Source: Acanthacorydalis orientalis (lineage: Eukaryota; Arthropoda; Insecta; Megaloptera; Corydalidae). Taken from it: a stretch of DNA of 64,000 nt. Shown piece by piece: positions 13,207-25,130 of this stretch (positions are counted from its first letter, which is position 1; each line of letters starts with the position of its first letter). The DNA is taken from NCBI GenBank assembly GCA_034766995.1, contig CM068317.1, forward strand, positions 38,120,749 to 38,184,748, read 5' to 3'. The position numbers and the translations under genes are program-made. The notes beneath the pieces are model-generated. The model was not told where the DNA came from. It saw only the letters and a program-made list of their open reading frames with translations, and did not search any database.

Positions 13207-14210
13207 TATATATATATATACAAAACAAAAAAATTGTATCAATATCAACCAAACAATTTCTAAAATGTTGACAAAAATTTATTAATTGATTAACTTTAAT
13301 GTACCACTCGTTTTAAATACATTATGCAGATATCCAGTATTGATTTTCACTATCTCATATAGCTATAATAACATATTACAAAATAAATAAAAACATTATA
13401 AATCACAGACTGGAATCATCAGAAAAGCTTAGCCATACCGAAGAGCAAAAAAAAAATTACAGAGAACCTATTAACATTTAAAAAAGAGAATATTACGAGA
13501 ATAAATGTGATAATATACAATGTCGGTTTCTTATTTAAATATACAGACTAGAGGACGAAAACATTTTCAGGTAGCAGTGATAATTTTGACATAAACTTGT
13601 GTGTTTGTGTACTGCGAGAGATGATTATCTTACAATTTGATTAATCGTTTACATGTGGGTATGTTTCTTGTGGCTCGCAGGCCGACGCAACACAGCTATT
13701 ATTATTACCTGACATGGGAAAATTCGAAAAAAAAATTTTTTTTACTGTTTCTCTTCGAAATAATCCGTGCGGAAATGATACAGGCGTCGTCCCTGTATGT
13801 ACCACATGTATTAAAAAAAAGTGTGATTTGATTGAACTAATCACGGGTTTACGATATTTAGTTAATTCGCTAAAAATACATTTTCTCTCGAAAAAAGATT
13901 CGTTATAATTTTCAGTACAGAAATACTGTACAACTCAACTGATATATTTTCTTCTTGAATCAATTCAGCATAGCATCAGAACTCGATCTGATTCAAAACT
14001 TCAGATAATCATTTTTTAATTAAAGATGACATAAATTGCACTTTTAATTTTGAATTAATGATACATCGGTCAACAGCTTTACATGTTGATTAATCTCTTG
14101 CAACTGTCTCATATTAGTAAAAATAATTTATCACGTATAAAGATACTTATTTACATAATTATGCATAAATTACAGACTCAGTTATTATTGCAATTATAAC
14201 TTGACAACTA

Positions 14211-14231
14211 AAAGATATATATACATATATA

Positions 14232-14316
<85 letters not shown>
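14211..14316. repeat. (TA)n(TG)n microsatellite
   Basis: About 90 bp of TA with two early interruptions, then (TG)7. A separate (CA)n tract lies at about 14691-14716. Confidence 0.95.
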
Positions 14317-15172
14317 ATGGGTCACGTTAAACGTGTGTAAAGAACTATACACTTTATTAATAAATCATATTTTTCTGCTAACAATACAATTGTAGCACAA
14401 TGACACATGCACTTAAACAGCATCGACACGAAACAAGAATCGTCTGAAAAATGTAACGATATCGTTATATAGCACGTTGTAAGGCGACGTCACGTGAGAC
14501 AATCTGTTCAGCGGCATCTTTTGCAGTCACCTTGTTTTATGTATGTGCGGCCACACTGAGTCGGTCGCTGTTTTGCATATGCAGCGCGAGACAAACATCT
14601 ACGGATGACCAGTTAGTTGTCTTCGGTGACTCTCTTCGCCAGAGAATCTTGTTCGCATGTTGAATGAACTCGAGCACACGAAAACATACAGACACACACA
14701 CACACACACACACACAGGTACACATTACATACAAACTTGTGTCAGTCCGATGTGTCGAGTCTGTTCAAACAGATTCGAGCATAAACTATAGTTAATGACG
14801 ATGATTACAACTAGTTTAAAGATTAAATTGGATGAATCTTGTATAAACATATAATTAAATTCAAATAACACGTTTGTAGAAGTACTTCAGTTAGTATTCA
14901 AACAATTTAGTTTTTAATCGGCAATTGAATCTCTGTCAGAGACTTGATTGTCATTTAAAATGTTCGCTGAAAATTATTTGACGTTTTATAACTCATTCAT
15001 AGATATTTTTAATTCCAGTCTTATCTTTCCACCATCAACTACTACAAATGCGTTATTTATTTCATGCTTTTTATCTAAATGGATAGTTCTTATGTTTATT
15101 TCTTTGTATGAATATAATCTGCGATGAAATTTAAATTTCAATCTGCATTTCACGAAATCCATAATATTACAT

Positions 15173-15250
<78 letters not shown>
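15173..15250. repeat. (TA)n microsatellite, interrupted once
   Basis: 78 bp of TA with one AACATA interruption near 15201. Confidence 0.95.
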
Positions 15251-15254
<4 letters not shown>

Positions 15255-15584
15255 ATGAATACTGATTCCAAAATGTTATTCATGAATACTAAACATGATA
15301 TATATTCCGAGAAATAAGTATTTTATATAAGTTTACTCCATCCGTGAGATGAATTGAAATGTAAATGCAGATTCAATTACTTATTCCATGTCTTCAAAAA
15401 AAAAGAAAGGAATGAAACTGAAGATTTTTGCATTTAACGCATATATTTGATTAATTGTAGATAAAGGAAAGAATCTATTTTCTAATGAATCATGAATAAG
15501 TAATACATACAACATTACTGAATTTGAATTTATAACTATGTATAAATAAATATTTCCTAAATAAGTCTGTTGAATAAATATTAT

Positions 15585-16190
15585 TTAACCCTTTCAAGCC
15601 GGTCATAGATCTGGGAATCCATTGATGTTTTCCAGAGAAACGATGGTTGCAGAGCGGCTATCTTTTGGGTGATATATTTAAAAATCAGTAATCTCTTTCT
15701 AATGTGATTAAATTTATAACACTTTCTTTTATTTAAAAAAAATACGGTTGTTTTCAAAAATCAGAAAAATCACGGTTTTTTTTGTATTTAAAAACCTATA
15801 AATATTGTACCCTTGAGAACTGGGTTGAATAATATTTTTTTTCAAAAGTTCATCATTGAAAGAATTTCGAGACTCTTCGTTCAGTTACAAGATGTGACCA
15901 ATGTGAAACCGTTTTGTGCACCCTTAATTGTTTCAAAATTGTTCACACACAACAATAATATTATTTCTGCACATTTTCAATTGTAATCAATTTTTCCGCT
16001 TCCAATTATATGTTTTCAAACAAGATATGTGTTTCCCTGAATATTATCAACGATTTTCCACAATACATCAGATAAATGTGAATTTTTTTTAATCTAAATT
16101 AACATATTTTTCTTGTAACTGACAAAACGATAAAAGAATATCCAATTAATCAAAAATTATTTGTTAAAAAAATCTAGCACCCTTTCCCCT
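15585..16190 (+). repeat. TTAA-ended dispersed repeat, copy 2
   Basis: It begins TTAACCCTTTCAAGCCGGTC and runs through GGAATCCATTGATGTTTTCC, GTGACCAATGTGAAACCG, ATCAATTTTTCCGCTTCC and TCAACGATTTTCCACAATAC to CTAGCACCCTTTCC. The far end has lost the terminal AAAAGGTTAA seen in copy 1, so the right boundary is approximate. No open frame; probably a MITE of a piggyBac-like family. Confidence 0.7.
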
Positions 16191-16570
16191 TCCTGGCTCC
16201 TGAAGATTATAATATTAAATATATTATATTTTTATGAAATACTAAAAAATACTATAATTACTAAACGGCTAAAAATTTAAACAGGTTTTCAACAATACTT
16301 TATTTCCGTTAATAATCATGATTATAAGTAATAATCCTGTTTTAACGACATACAAGCTGATCTATACTTTTTCTACAAAATTCTCTATCTTAAGAAGTAA
16401 AAAAATCATTTTTCTTCAAGAGCTCTTAGTTTCAAAATCTATAATTATTTAACAACTAAATATATTCTGATAATTAAATTTCTTTGAAATATGAGAATAA
16501 AAGGTAAGAAAGTGATAAGATTCTCAATAAATCTTATTAATTATTTTCTAAAACCATACATGTTATATCA

Positions 16571-16640
16571 GTGGCGCACACAGGGTGGCCCCAAGAGGCT
16601 CTGGTAGTCTTCAGAGAAAAAGGGAAAAAAACACTAGAAA
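16571..16640 (+). mobile_element. Possible hAT-type terminal fragment
   Basis: CAGTGGCGCACACAGGGTGG followed by CCCC resembles the start of a class of hAT elements (CAGTGGCG...CAGGG). No matching inverted end or target duplication was found, so this is only a hint. Confidence 0.3.
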
Positions 16641-16749
16641 GCAAAACAAAATCATCGCACGAAAATGCTCCTATATACATAGAGAGATTAATATATCCTC
16701 TAAATCAAAATCAAAAATAATTTTATTGTGATGAATTTATACATTTCAA

Positions 16750-17288
16750 CGCCGTATTACTGTGCGTTGGATGGAAGTTGACGTAGAAGTTCACGATGAT
16801 CCACGTCAATCAATACTGTCGAGATTTATTTTCAACAACTCTGTCGCCTTGAGGCCGAAATTCAAGAAAAACGACATGAAAGATGGCATCAAGTGATTCT
16901 GCAGCATGACAATGCTCGTCCACATTCTGATAATATTACAAAACTGACTATTTAAGAGCTTGGTTGGAAGGTTATTCCACATCCGCCCTGTTCTTCTGAT
17001 CTTGCTCCATCCGATTTTCATCTTTTCCGCTCTCTATCCAACAATCTCCTAGAAATCTCATTGAATAACGACGCTGTTCTTCAAAATTGGCTTGACGACT
17101 TCGTTTCCAAACCACCGAATTTCTTCAAGCGTGGAATTGAAAAACTGCCGAAACGCTGGAAAGCTATCGTAAACAATGGAAGAGAATATAATATTGATTA
17201 CTTTATGTATTTTGTTTTTTTTTTTTTTTTTTGAAAAAAATAAATTTTAAATTTAATAGAAACGATACGAACTTATGCATCAACCCAA
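16750..17288 (+). mobile_element. Internally deleted mariner, 5' end lost (copy 1 of a pair)
   Basis: This carries the C-terminal half of a mariner transposase: QHDNARPHS (second catalytic Asp), a stop, then ELGWKVIPHPPCSSDLAPSD (third Asp present), FHLFRSLSNN, and RGIEKLPKRWKAIVNN at the end. The 3' terminal repeat, read inward, is TTGGGTTGATGCATAAGTTC and abuts TA at 17289-17290. Upstream, DDPRQSI of the N-terminal region joins directly to the IYFQQL segment, so the first catalytic Asp is deleted. The element at 25131-26043 has the same junction. No 5' terminal repeat is visible; the start is approximate. Confidence 0.78.
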
Positions 17289-17997
17289 TATACGAGTATG
17301 TAATAATTCGTTAATTTTTTTTAATAATTACTTTAAAATATTCAATAAATATAAGTTTGATAATGCATCAACTAGTATAATAACGAATAAAAATTCAAAT
17401 AATCCCGATACTTGAGAAACAGTATGACACTTAAACAACGTCCGCTCTTCGTTTAATTGTGACGTCCTCAGTGCATTTTAATTGAACACACTTTGCCGTC
17501 CCTGTACCCAAATATATGTACATATAAATACAGACAAGTGTATAAATGTGTACGTACGTTAGCACATATACCTATGTTTGCATCGCTTGTTGATGTCTAG
17601 AGACACAGCAGCCCATCGTCTACGTTCTGATTACAAGTTCAGATTGTGCTTAAAACACTGGGGACAAATTAGTTAACTGCTTTGTCGTTGTACGCGCTGC
17701 TGATACGCTCGCGCTTCCACTACGATCATTTATACTTGCCACAAGATAATTTATTAAAAATTCAATGAAAATCTCTTCATTCGATCGATAAAAAGTTAAC
17801 ATACTATAAAAGAGTTGTACTGTGTAAACTAGTACGAACATTTATTTAATGAAAGGTACAATGGAAATTAAAATTTAGGAAAAATGTTAATGTCTGCGTA
17901 GATATGTTTTCTTTTATCTATCAACTGTTTTTTTTTCCACAACATACTATCGTTTTACTCACCGTCATCCTCCGGGAACTAAATTACAGAAAATAAC

Positions 17998-18130
17998 GCT
18001 CTGAGGATGTTGGTATCGCTATCGAAATGCACAAAACCAACAATCAAAAATAATATTTAATCATTTATTGAACATCAGAGAAATAGTTTTGGGTTTTGTG
18101 AAGCGAAATAATTCATTTTTGTGAAATATG
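17998..18130 (-). repeat. DR-A copy, reverse
   Basis: CTCTGAGGATGTTGGTATCG, CTATCGAAATGCACAAAACC, AACAATCAAAAATAATATTT, then TTTGTGAAGCGAAATAATTC. Same block order as the 4.2 kb copy on the opposite strand. Confidence 0.5.
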
Positions 18131-19181
18131 CCATTGTTTAATAATCAATTAACAGTATTCCTAATATTGATCTTTTTAATAAAAAAAGAGAGACCAAATT
18201 ACAATTTAAAATTCTGTTTTGAAATCGTCGCTGATTTTAATTTTTAAAACTATAAATTTGATTTAATCTAGACTCGTGATATAGTCCTGACACTGAATAA
18301 ATTCACTTTCAAAAAAACTTCTTTTCAATTAATAAACTATCAAAAAAAATTATTGAAATCAAAAATGTTCAGTAAATTATTGATCATTTTAATTAAAATC
18401 AAAATAAATCAATAATCATTCATTGGTATTTTTGATTTCAATCCAATTTTTCATGGTCTGTTGGATAAAAGAGAATTCATTTTTTAAAGTTAATCTCGAT
18501 TATTTATTGATTTTTGAAATTTATTAAAAGTTTAAAATAAAATTTAAATTCTTTCAATTTGCACTTGCCAACACGTCTAGTAATAATAATTTAGTTATTG
18601 CATTATTAAATATTTCTTTACAGGCAATAAAAAAGCTGTTAATACTCTCCATTGAAACGACATTGTGCCAAGAAAACTTTATTAAGTAAATAACTAGATT
18701 TGGAAGTCTTAAATTTTTTCAATCTTTATATGACTATCCTATAAAATAAACTTTTTCAACTTTTCCACTTATTCATGATAAGTGCATTATAGATTCAAAG
18801 AAATTTAAATAATTTCTAGATTCTTATAAAAATAATAATACAAGATTTTTTCAATGTGAAAATGTTAAGTATATACTCATATTATACTATTTGACCCTAT
18901 TGACTCAATATTCCTGTACTTTAATTTATTTAAGTGATAATTTGTCGAATCCTTTGCTTTTAAACACTATCTTAATTTATGTATAATTAAATTATTTAAC
19001 ACAAAGCGTATAGGAAAATAATATAAAAATAAATATATAAAGGCATGTTTTATGTTTCTAGTTAAATTAAATAGATATAAAATTATTTGCCTTTTCAGTT
19101 CAGAGTCATAGAAAATTTAATAAATGTTGAATTTATATCATAACAACTGTAAGATTATCTTGTTTACCAGAAAGTAAAACC

Positions 19182-19185
<4 letters not shown>

Positions 19186-19256
<71 letters not shown>
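19186..19256. repeat. (TA)n microsatellite
   Basis: About 70 bp of TA, the first of three long tracts within 700 bp. Confidence 0.95.
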
Positions 19257-19262
<6 letters not shown>

Positions 19263-19380
19263 CTTTTAATTTCACACTCCAAAAGAATAAACTTATCAAC
19301 TTGATTCACTTTTTAATAAGTTAATACCGAGTTTTATGGAAAAATATAGTTCATTAATTCTTAATAAACAACAATTTGTG

Positions 19381-19383
<3 letters not shown>

Positions 19384-19439
<56 letters not shown>
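19384..19439. repeat. (TA)n microsatellite
   Basis: 56 bp of TA. Confidence 0.95.
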
Positions 19440-19441
<2 letters not shown>

Positions 19442-19803
19442 TTATTGATTGTTTACCAACTATTACTTAAAAAATATATTTTTACACTTCTATTACACAA
19501 GTTCTAGATCTGAATCGAATCATCATCCAAATTCTTACAATTTGCCAATACAGTGTCTGTCTTTTGCATATATTTCTTCTGTTTGTTTTTTATAACTTTA
19601 TCTCACGTGTTTATTCATCTTCATATAAATATTTTTGTTTTTTTGCTCCAGATTAATAAATTGTGCCTGTTTTATCTCCCCTATGCTTTTTACTTCCAAT
19701 ATATTGTTCTTGTTATTTGTGATTTATATTATTTTCTAAGCTTCTCTGTGTTATCAGAAATCATTCACTTATTTTGCTATTCGAACCCATATTTTACTTT
19801 TGT

Positions 19804-19807
<4 letters not shown>

Positions 19808-19850
<43 letters not shown>
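19808..19850. repeat. (TA)n microsatellite
   Basis: 43 bp of TA. Confidence 0.95.
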
Positions 19851-19852
<2 letters not shown>

Positions 19853-20049
19853 CTCGACAGATGTATATCAATGTAAAATTATAATGTAAGAATTGAAAAT
19901 GAACAAAATATAAAATACACACATAAAAATATATAACAAAAAATAAGTCAAAAGAAGAGTAGTAAAAAAATAAGATAATATAAATACTGATTGAGCATTG
20001 ATGTTAAATTTTCAGTGAGATTGTCAATGTTTTAATCTGTAATTAGAAA

Positions 20050-20555
20050 ATAGATTCTTCTTCTTCTTCGATGGCGCTACAGTCCAAATCGATCCTTGAC
20101 CTCCACAATTTTCTGTCTCCAGACATCCCTCTGCCTGGCAGTGCTTCTCCAGTTCCTTACTCCTAATATTCCACTGCATCTTCTCCATATTGTCTATCCA
20201 TCTGAGCGTTGGTTCGCCTACAAGACTTCTTCCGCCTGGTTGCTCATCCAAGGTCATTTTTGGTACTCTTGAGTTCGACATCCGTTTAATGTGGCGTGCC
20301 CATCGCAGGCGGAGCATTTTTATAAAAACCGATAGTTTTAGTTCCTTATAGACTTTATAGACTTAATTCGAAGTTGTAGCGTATTCTCCATATACCTCCA
20401 ACGTTTACTGACCCAAATATCCTTCTCAGCACTCTTCTCTCGACGCTGTCCAACATTTCTGCAATCTTAGCTGACATGATCCACGCTTCACCTCCGTAAG
20501 ATATGACAGTACGGATGAGGGTTTCGTACAGTCGTATTTTAATCTTCCTATACAA
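20050..20555 (-). pseudogene. LINE (non-LTR retrotransposon) reverse transcriptase 3' end
   Basis: On the minus strand, 20555-20370 encodes KIKIRLYETLIRTVISYGGE then RRVLRRIFG and WRIRYNFEL, the end of the reverse transcriptase/thumb region common in LINE ORF2 proteins. After a frame break, 20317-20060 encodes RLRWARHIKRMS, QPGGRSLVGEPTLRWIDNME and the C-terminus. It ends in a (GAA)n-like 3' tail at about 20050-20072. A 5'-truncated dead copy, as LINE insertions usually are. A second copy of the same 3' end is at 54312. Confidence 0.8.
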
Positions 20556-20599
20556 GAATATTGATCAGACACTTAGTCGTATTACTGAACAACGCTGCC

Positions 20600-21200
20600 A
20601 CGTCACGTTCGATCATTTTAGCTCATGCATAGAACTCCGTATAAAAATATTCATGTGTCGAGTTCGCTCTAGTAAAAAAACGTATACAAACTGCGGAATC
20701 CCTGTCTAAAATCGAACCCGATCTCGAACGGACGCCACAAACGTACGATATTTCAAATATCCAGTGCAGCTGAACAAACACGTTCCATAGACATGCAAAT
20801 CTTTTAGTTATGAGTCAGACCGCATTTATACGTGCCCGTGGTCCGCGGCCACAGCCGACTGGATATCTAAGTTCACGCCGACCCGCTAGTTAAGTGGGCG
20901 TGGTCGGCAATTGATTCAATTTGTACCTGTGTGTAATTTAGTAATTGGAATGCGTTCTTAATATACCGCCGAGGATGATACGACGATGATGATGATGATT
21001 ACGTGGTTTTAATCATCGCTCGATTACCATGTAGCGTCTATATTTCGTATCCGTTCGATAGCGTTCCGTCTGTGTTGAAATCCCATTTCGATCGAGTATA
21101 GATTGAAAATTAAGTACGTATAAATTTAAGACGTGCGCTGCTTAAATCAAACACGGCGATATTTATTTATTGTCTAGCAGTTTTACAGATTATTCGATGG
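20600..21200. promoter_or_regulatory. Candidate enhancer or promoter region
   Basis: Higher complexity and GC than its surroundings. It holds an octamer ATGCAAAT (20793-20800), an AP-1 site TGAGTCA (20811-20817), GTGGGCGTGG (20894-20903), a near-palindrome GTGGTCCGCGGCCAC (about 20840) and GATGATGATGATG (about 20984). No frame looks coding. Clustering of factor-type motifs suggests cis-regulatory DNA; the target gene is unknown. Confidence 0.3.
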
Positions 21201-22157
21201 GGGGCTCGGAAAACTCAACAACACTCAAATGTATTCAAGTACAAAAAAAATCTCTTCAGAAATAAAGATTGGCAGCACTTAGTTTCTATATAATGTGTTT
21301 TGTTATTAAGTGTGGTTGTTCCAATCATATTTAATAAAAAAAAAGCATATTGTTAAGTTTTATAACAATCTAGATATGAGAAAAAAAAATTTCCATATAC
21401 TTCAAACTGTTTTCTCAATTAAATAATAATTTTACTGACTTTATTTTATGAATATTGTCATTTAATCGTTTTTTCTTAAATATTATATACATATTTGTTG
21501 TAGTTCTTACTTAATCATTTCTAATTTATTATAGCATTATTCTTTTTCCTAATTAGAATATTATAAAATTACTATAATTTTATATAAGTACATAACAAAT
21601 GTTTAATATTTGATTTATTGTCCACATCATTAATATTTTGTTTAAATTAGTACAGTTTGGATTTTTTAGCGCATATATCTAATTACAGTAAGTAAGTAAA
21701 GTACTGTATTTCGAATAAAATATTTATTACAGAAGATTAGTACATATAGATGATCTTATATATACAGATAAAATAGATTTAATACACAAATTCTGCTTAT
21801 CTATGTCAAATTCTTAGATATAAACACTTACACAATGTTCATATAAACTATATAATTATTTGATTTTCTACTTTTTTATTTAATAATACATTTTAAACAG
21901 TGATATATTGATTATAATACACAATATATCTTATCTGAGCAATCAAACGTTTTTAATTAGCTAGCTGGTAAATAATAATAGGAGAGATATAACAAAATAA
22001 ATACAAACAGAATAAAATAGTATTCATTCATATTTATACCTCTAGTTTTTAACATTAAAATCATAAAGTAGTAAATATCATTAATTTCCTGTTTACAAAT
22101 GTTAAAAAGGAGGTACATATGGAAATTGTTATTGTTGCATATCTATTCAAAGTATTA

Positions 22158-22589
22158 TTAACTCATTCACTGCCAACTCGAGATATCTTTGCGCTATAAT
22201 TTTGAATTCAATTAACTTTCTTTATGAGGTCTCCCCGTGAGGAGAATTAAACATCTGTATTACCGATTATTGTCAAATGGGATTTGTTAGGCGACGATCA
22301 TTGCAGAATGCCACAAAATGAACAGAGAACTTCTATTTGAAAAGTTTCATGAAAAAAAACATTCGGGATATCTCGTAGCCGGCACTCAATATACGAAATT
22401 TATTCAGTGGTGCTGACTGAGACATATCTCATAGTTTTTTTTTCTTCGAATCATTATAAATGCCACCCGAAGACTATATCTGCAACTAATTAATTTTAAA
22501 TTTTATAAAATTTCGTTATTTTCTTTGAAAATAAACTTTTTCCATCTAGGGAAAGACGCGCTCAATTATCCCGGCAGTGAATGTGTTAA
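22158..22589. mobile_element. Non-autonomous TTAA element with inverted ends
   Basis: TTAA occurs at both ends (22158-22161, 22586-22589). The termini are inverted: TTAACTCATTCACTGCCAAC on the left and, inward, TTAACACATTCACTGCCGGG on the right, with 11 consecutive matches in CATTCACTGCC. The 424-bp interior has no usable frame. TTAA duplication points to a piggyBac-type transposase acting in trans. The terminal sequence differs from the 15585 family. Confidence 0.72.
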
Positions 22590-23206
22590 ATAATTGTTAA
22601 TTTCAATTATTAATGTATCGAGGGAAATAGAGGAAATATTTTTTATAATAAGTAAAGTTAGTAGTTAGTGAAATTAGTTTTTAAAAAAGATATTTAAACA
22701 AAAAATACCTATATGAAAGTATCAGTGAACATATTATTATTTAATTTCTTAAAAAAAGAAATACCTATAATCAACCTATAACAAAAAGAAATAATCCGAC
22801 CGTTAATTTATTTATTTTTTTTAAAAAAAAATAAGTTTTACATTGATTCATACCAATATCGTTTTCATATATTATATGTAATTGTTGCATAGAGTCAATG
22901 ATATCGATTTTATTTTAATTAAAATCAATTTTATCCACTTATCTCATTTTTTTATACTCTATATAATATTATTATTACAATCTCTACGTTCCCTTTTTAC
23001 AATGATCGTTTTTATTCGCCCTGAATTATATTTTTCTACTCTCTTGTACTTGTTATAATGAAATAATTTTATCTCGAATTTACTGTTTAGATTTAAATCA
23101 TTTTCAAAAACTTTAGTTTGACTAAAAAGACTTTCACACTTGGTACAAGAATGTATCATTTTTTAAATTTGAGATTTCTGTTTATAAATTTCACTCATAT
23201 TTTTTC

Positions 23207-23212
<6 letters not shown>

Positions 23213-23271
<59 letters not shown>
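23213..23271. repeat. (TA)n microsatellite
   Basis: 59 bp of TA. Confidence 0.95.
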
Positions 23272-23274
<3 letters not shown>

Positions 23275-23576
23275 AGTTAGTACAATAGAAATAACAATAT
23301 ACTGTACATACATAACATAATACGTGAGTCAGGCTATGTTAAGAAAAAGGTTTAGCAGTGAATCATTCATTTAGACTAATAACTATACAGTTACAATACA
23401 GTTATCACTGTGACTGAAATCACTTTCACAAATGATTTTTTCTCTCGCCCTATAAATCAAAAAAAATGTCTGATCAACAATGTTAAATAAGAACGTGAAA
23501 CGTTTGATTTTTGTAGAAACAGCTGCTATCATCTTTATTTTCAATCAATTCTGTTATTCTATAAAATATCAAAAAT

Positions 23577-23583
23577 ATATATT

Positions 23584-23672
<89 letters not shown>
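23577..23672. repeat. (TA)n microsatellite
   Basis: About 95 bp of TA with ATAC/GTAT interruptions at the ends; among the longest in the window. Confidence 0.95.
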
Positions 23673-23673
<1 letters not shown>

Positions 23674-23838
23674 ATGTGTAGAAAATATGAACGTAATTCT
23701 ATCAATCAGATTTGATAATAATTACAAGCGAACTTTTTTTCACTCTCTGTCGTGTAAGCATGAACAGATTTCTCGTGCAAGATAATATGAACTGTTTATT
23801 ATTGAAACCTGTTGGAGTCGAGTCCTCTTTGAGATCTG

Positions 23839-23878
23839 CCACGGTAATAAAACCAATGAAACTATTTTATTGCCGTGG
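23839..23878. repeat. Short inverted repeat
   Basis: CCACGGTAATAAAA and TTTTATTGCCGTGG pair over 14 bp with one mismatch, around a 12-nt loop. It lies in a GC-richer stretch (23750-24080) with no recognised gene. Confidence 0.6.
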
Positions 23879-25130
23879 AGCGGATACCTTAACGTGACTG
23901 ATACCAGATAAAAATTATATCAGCCGAAATTATGGTCTTGGTGTGCTCGCAAATCGTCCCACAGGCGATCATCAATCCTGCGGTTCACCATTATGGGACT
24001 GGATAGGATAACGTTATGATCTGTTTTACTTTTTATTTGTTTCTTATTTTATGGCACCGCATGTTATTTTCGTGGTCGTTTAAGTACCTTTACACGTAAA
24101 TAAAATAACAAAAACGATAAAAATTGAAACCACAGATTATGCTATTGTGTTTTTTTCTTCTTCTATAATCGAACGCCACATGTATAGATACACACACACG
24201 TACACCCATATATATATATATGTATATACATATGGATGTATATGTGTGTGTAATATTCACTCATGTATTTATTTAAAAAAATATATTTTATCATGATGCA
24301 AAAAAATGTTTAACAGAAATGTTCTTTCTCGTATAGTGACACCATATTTTTTACAATATTGATACTAAATTCCTAAAACAACATTAAATATATAACGTAA
24401 TTGAAATTATTACTGTTTATAATCTGAATTTATTTTTTTTATTATTTTATTACTTATTATATTTTTAACATCTTTCACTTCTACAATTTTTCAGAAATTA
24501 AAAAAACTCAAATGGTGTTTAAAGAAAAGATGATAATTTTGTGATGAAAATTATTTATGGATTGAATTATAAAAACATCCAACACATTCTCCATTTCAGG
24601 TTTATTTTATTATTCGGAAAAATAGATAAATGGGAATAAAATAGATAAACTAAAATAATCTTTCAATTTTTCAAATATCCATACGCACAAGCGCTTTATC
24701 TTGAATAAAGTATTTCTGTTAGTAGTATCGAGTAATACACTTTTAAAGTAATACATTTGTTTAACGTATATATAACTAAAGCTAAAAATAACTTTTGAAT
24801 AGAAATATCTGCGTCTGGTAAAAATTTAAGTTTAATTTATTTGAATTTTTTAAAAAAAAAAGATTCATTCATTTACTGCGAGATGGAAATGACGAATTTT
24901 CTTCATCCGGCCGGATATGTGTTCATAAACGGTGTATTTGTGTTTAATATTTTTAACAAAATTCCAGCTTCAATTTCAATGCTGAATTGTGTTTGTGTTA
25001 CATTCTAATTTGCGTTTGAAATTATTTGTGATTGATAATAAGAAAATTGGACTCATTTTTTCTTTTTCTCTGCGTATATCTATGTATCTATACATTTATC
25101 TCTCTCTCTATACATATATATATATATATG

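Larger units (their letters stand above)
13207..15584. other. No gene recognised
   Basis: A patch at 14430-14760 is GC-richer and has GACGTCACGTGAG (a CRE-like plus E-box core, about 14488), possibly regulatory. At 13640-13910 overlapping frames on both strands are open but match nothing I know. The rest is AT-rich with large TA tracts. Confidence 0.45.
17291..20049. other. No gene recognised
   Basis: AT-rich. Holds a DR-A copy (17998) and three long TA tracts (19186-19850). The 107-codon frame at 19553 is hydrophobic only because it is T-rich and runs into a TA repeat. Confidence 0.5.

Noticed and set aside
13637..13908. Overlapping frames of 64-67 codons on both strands, with a possible AG acceptor before 13681
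   Set aside because: No known motif, and no partner exon or donor could be matched. Simultaneous openness on both strands suggests chance.
16806..17021. 71-codon frame, nearly identical in style to one at 25404-25619
   Set aside because: Both are antisense shadows of the same mariner segment; their similarity reflects the transposon, not a gene family.
19553..19876. 107-codon hydrophobic frame
   Set aside because: Its hydrophobicity follows from T-rich DNA, and the last third is a (TA)n translation. No membrane-protein family is recognisable.
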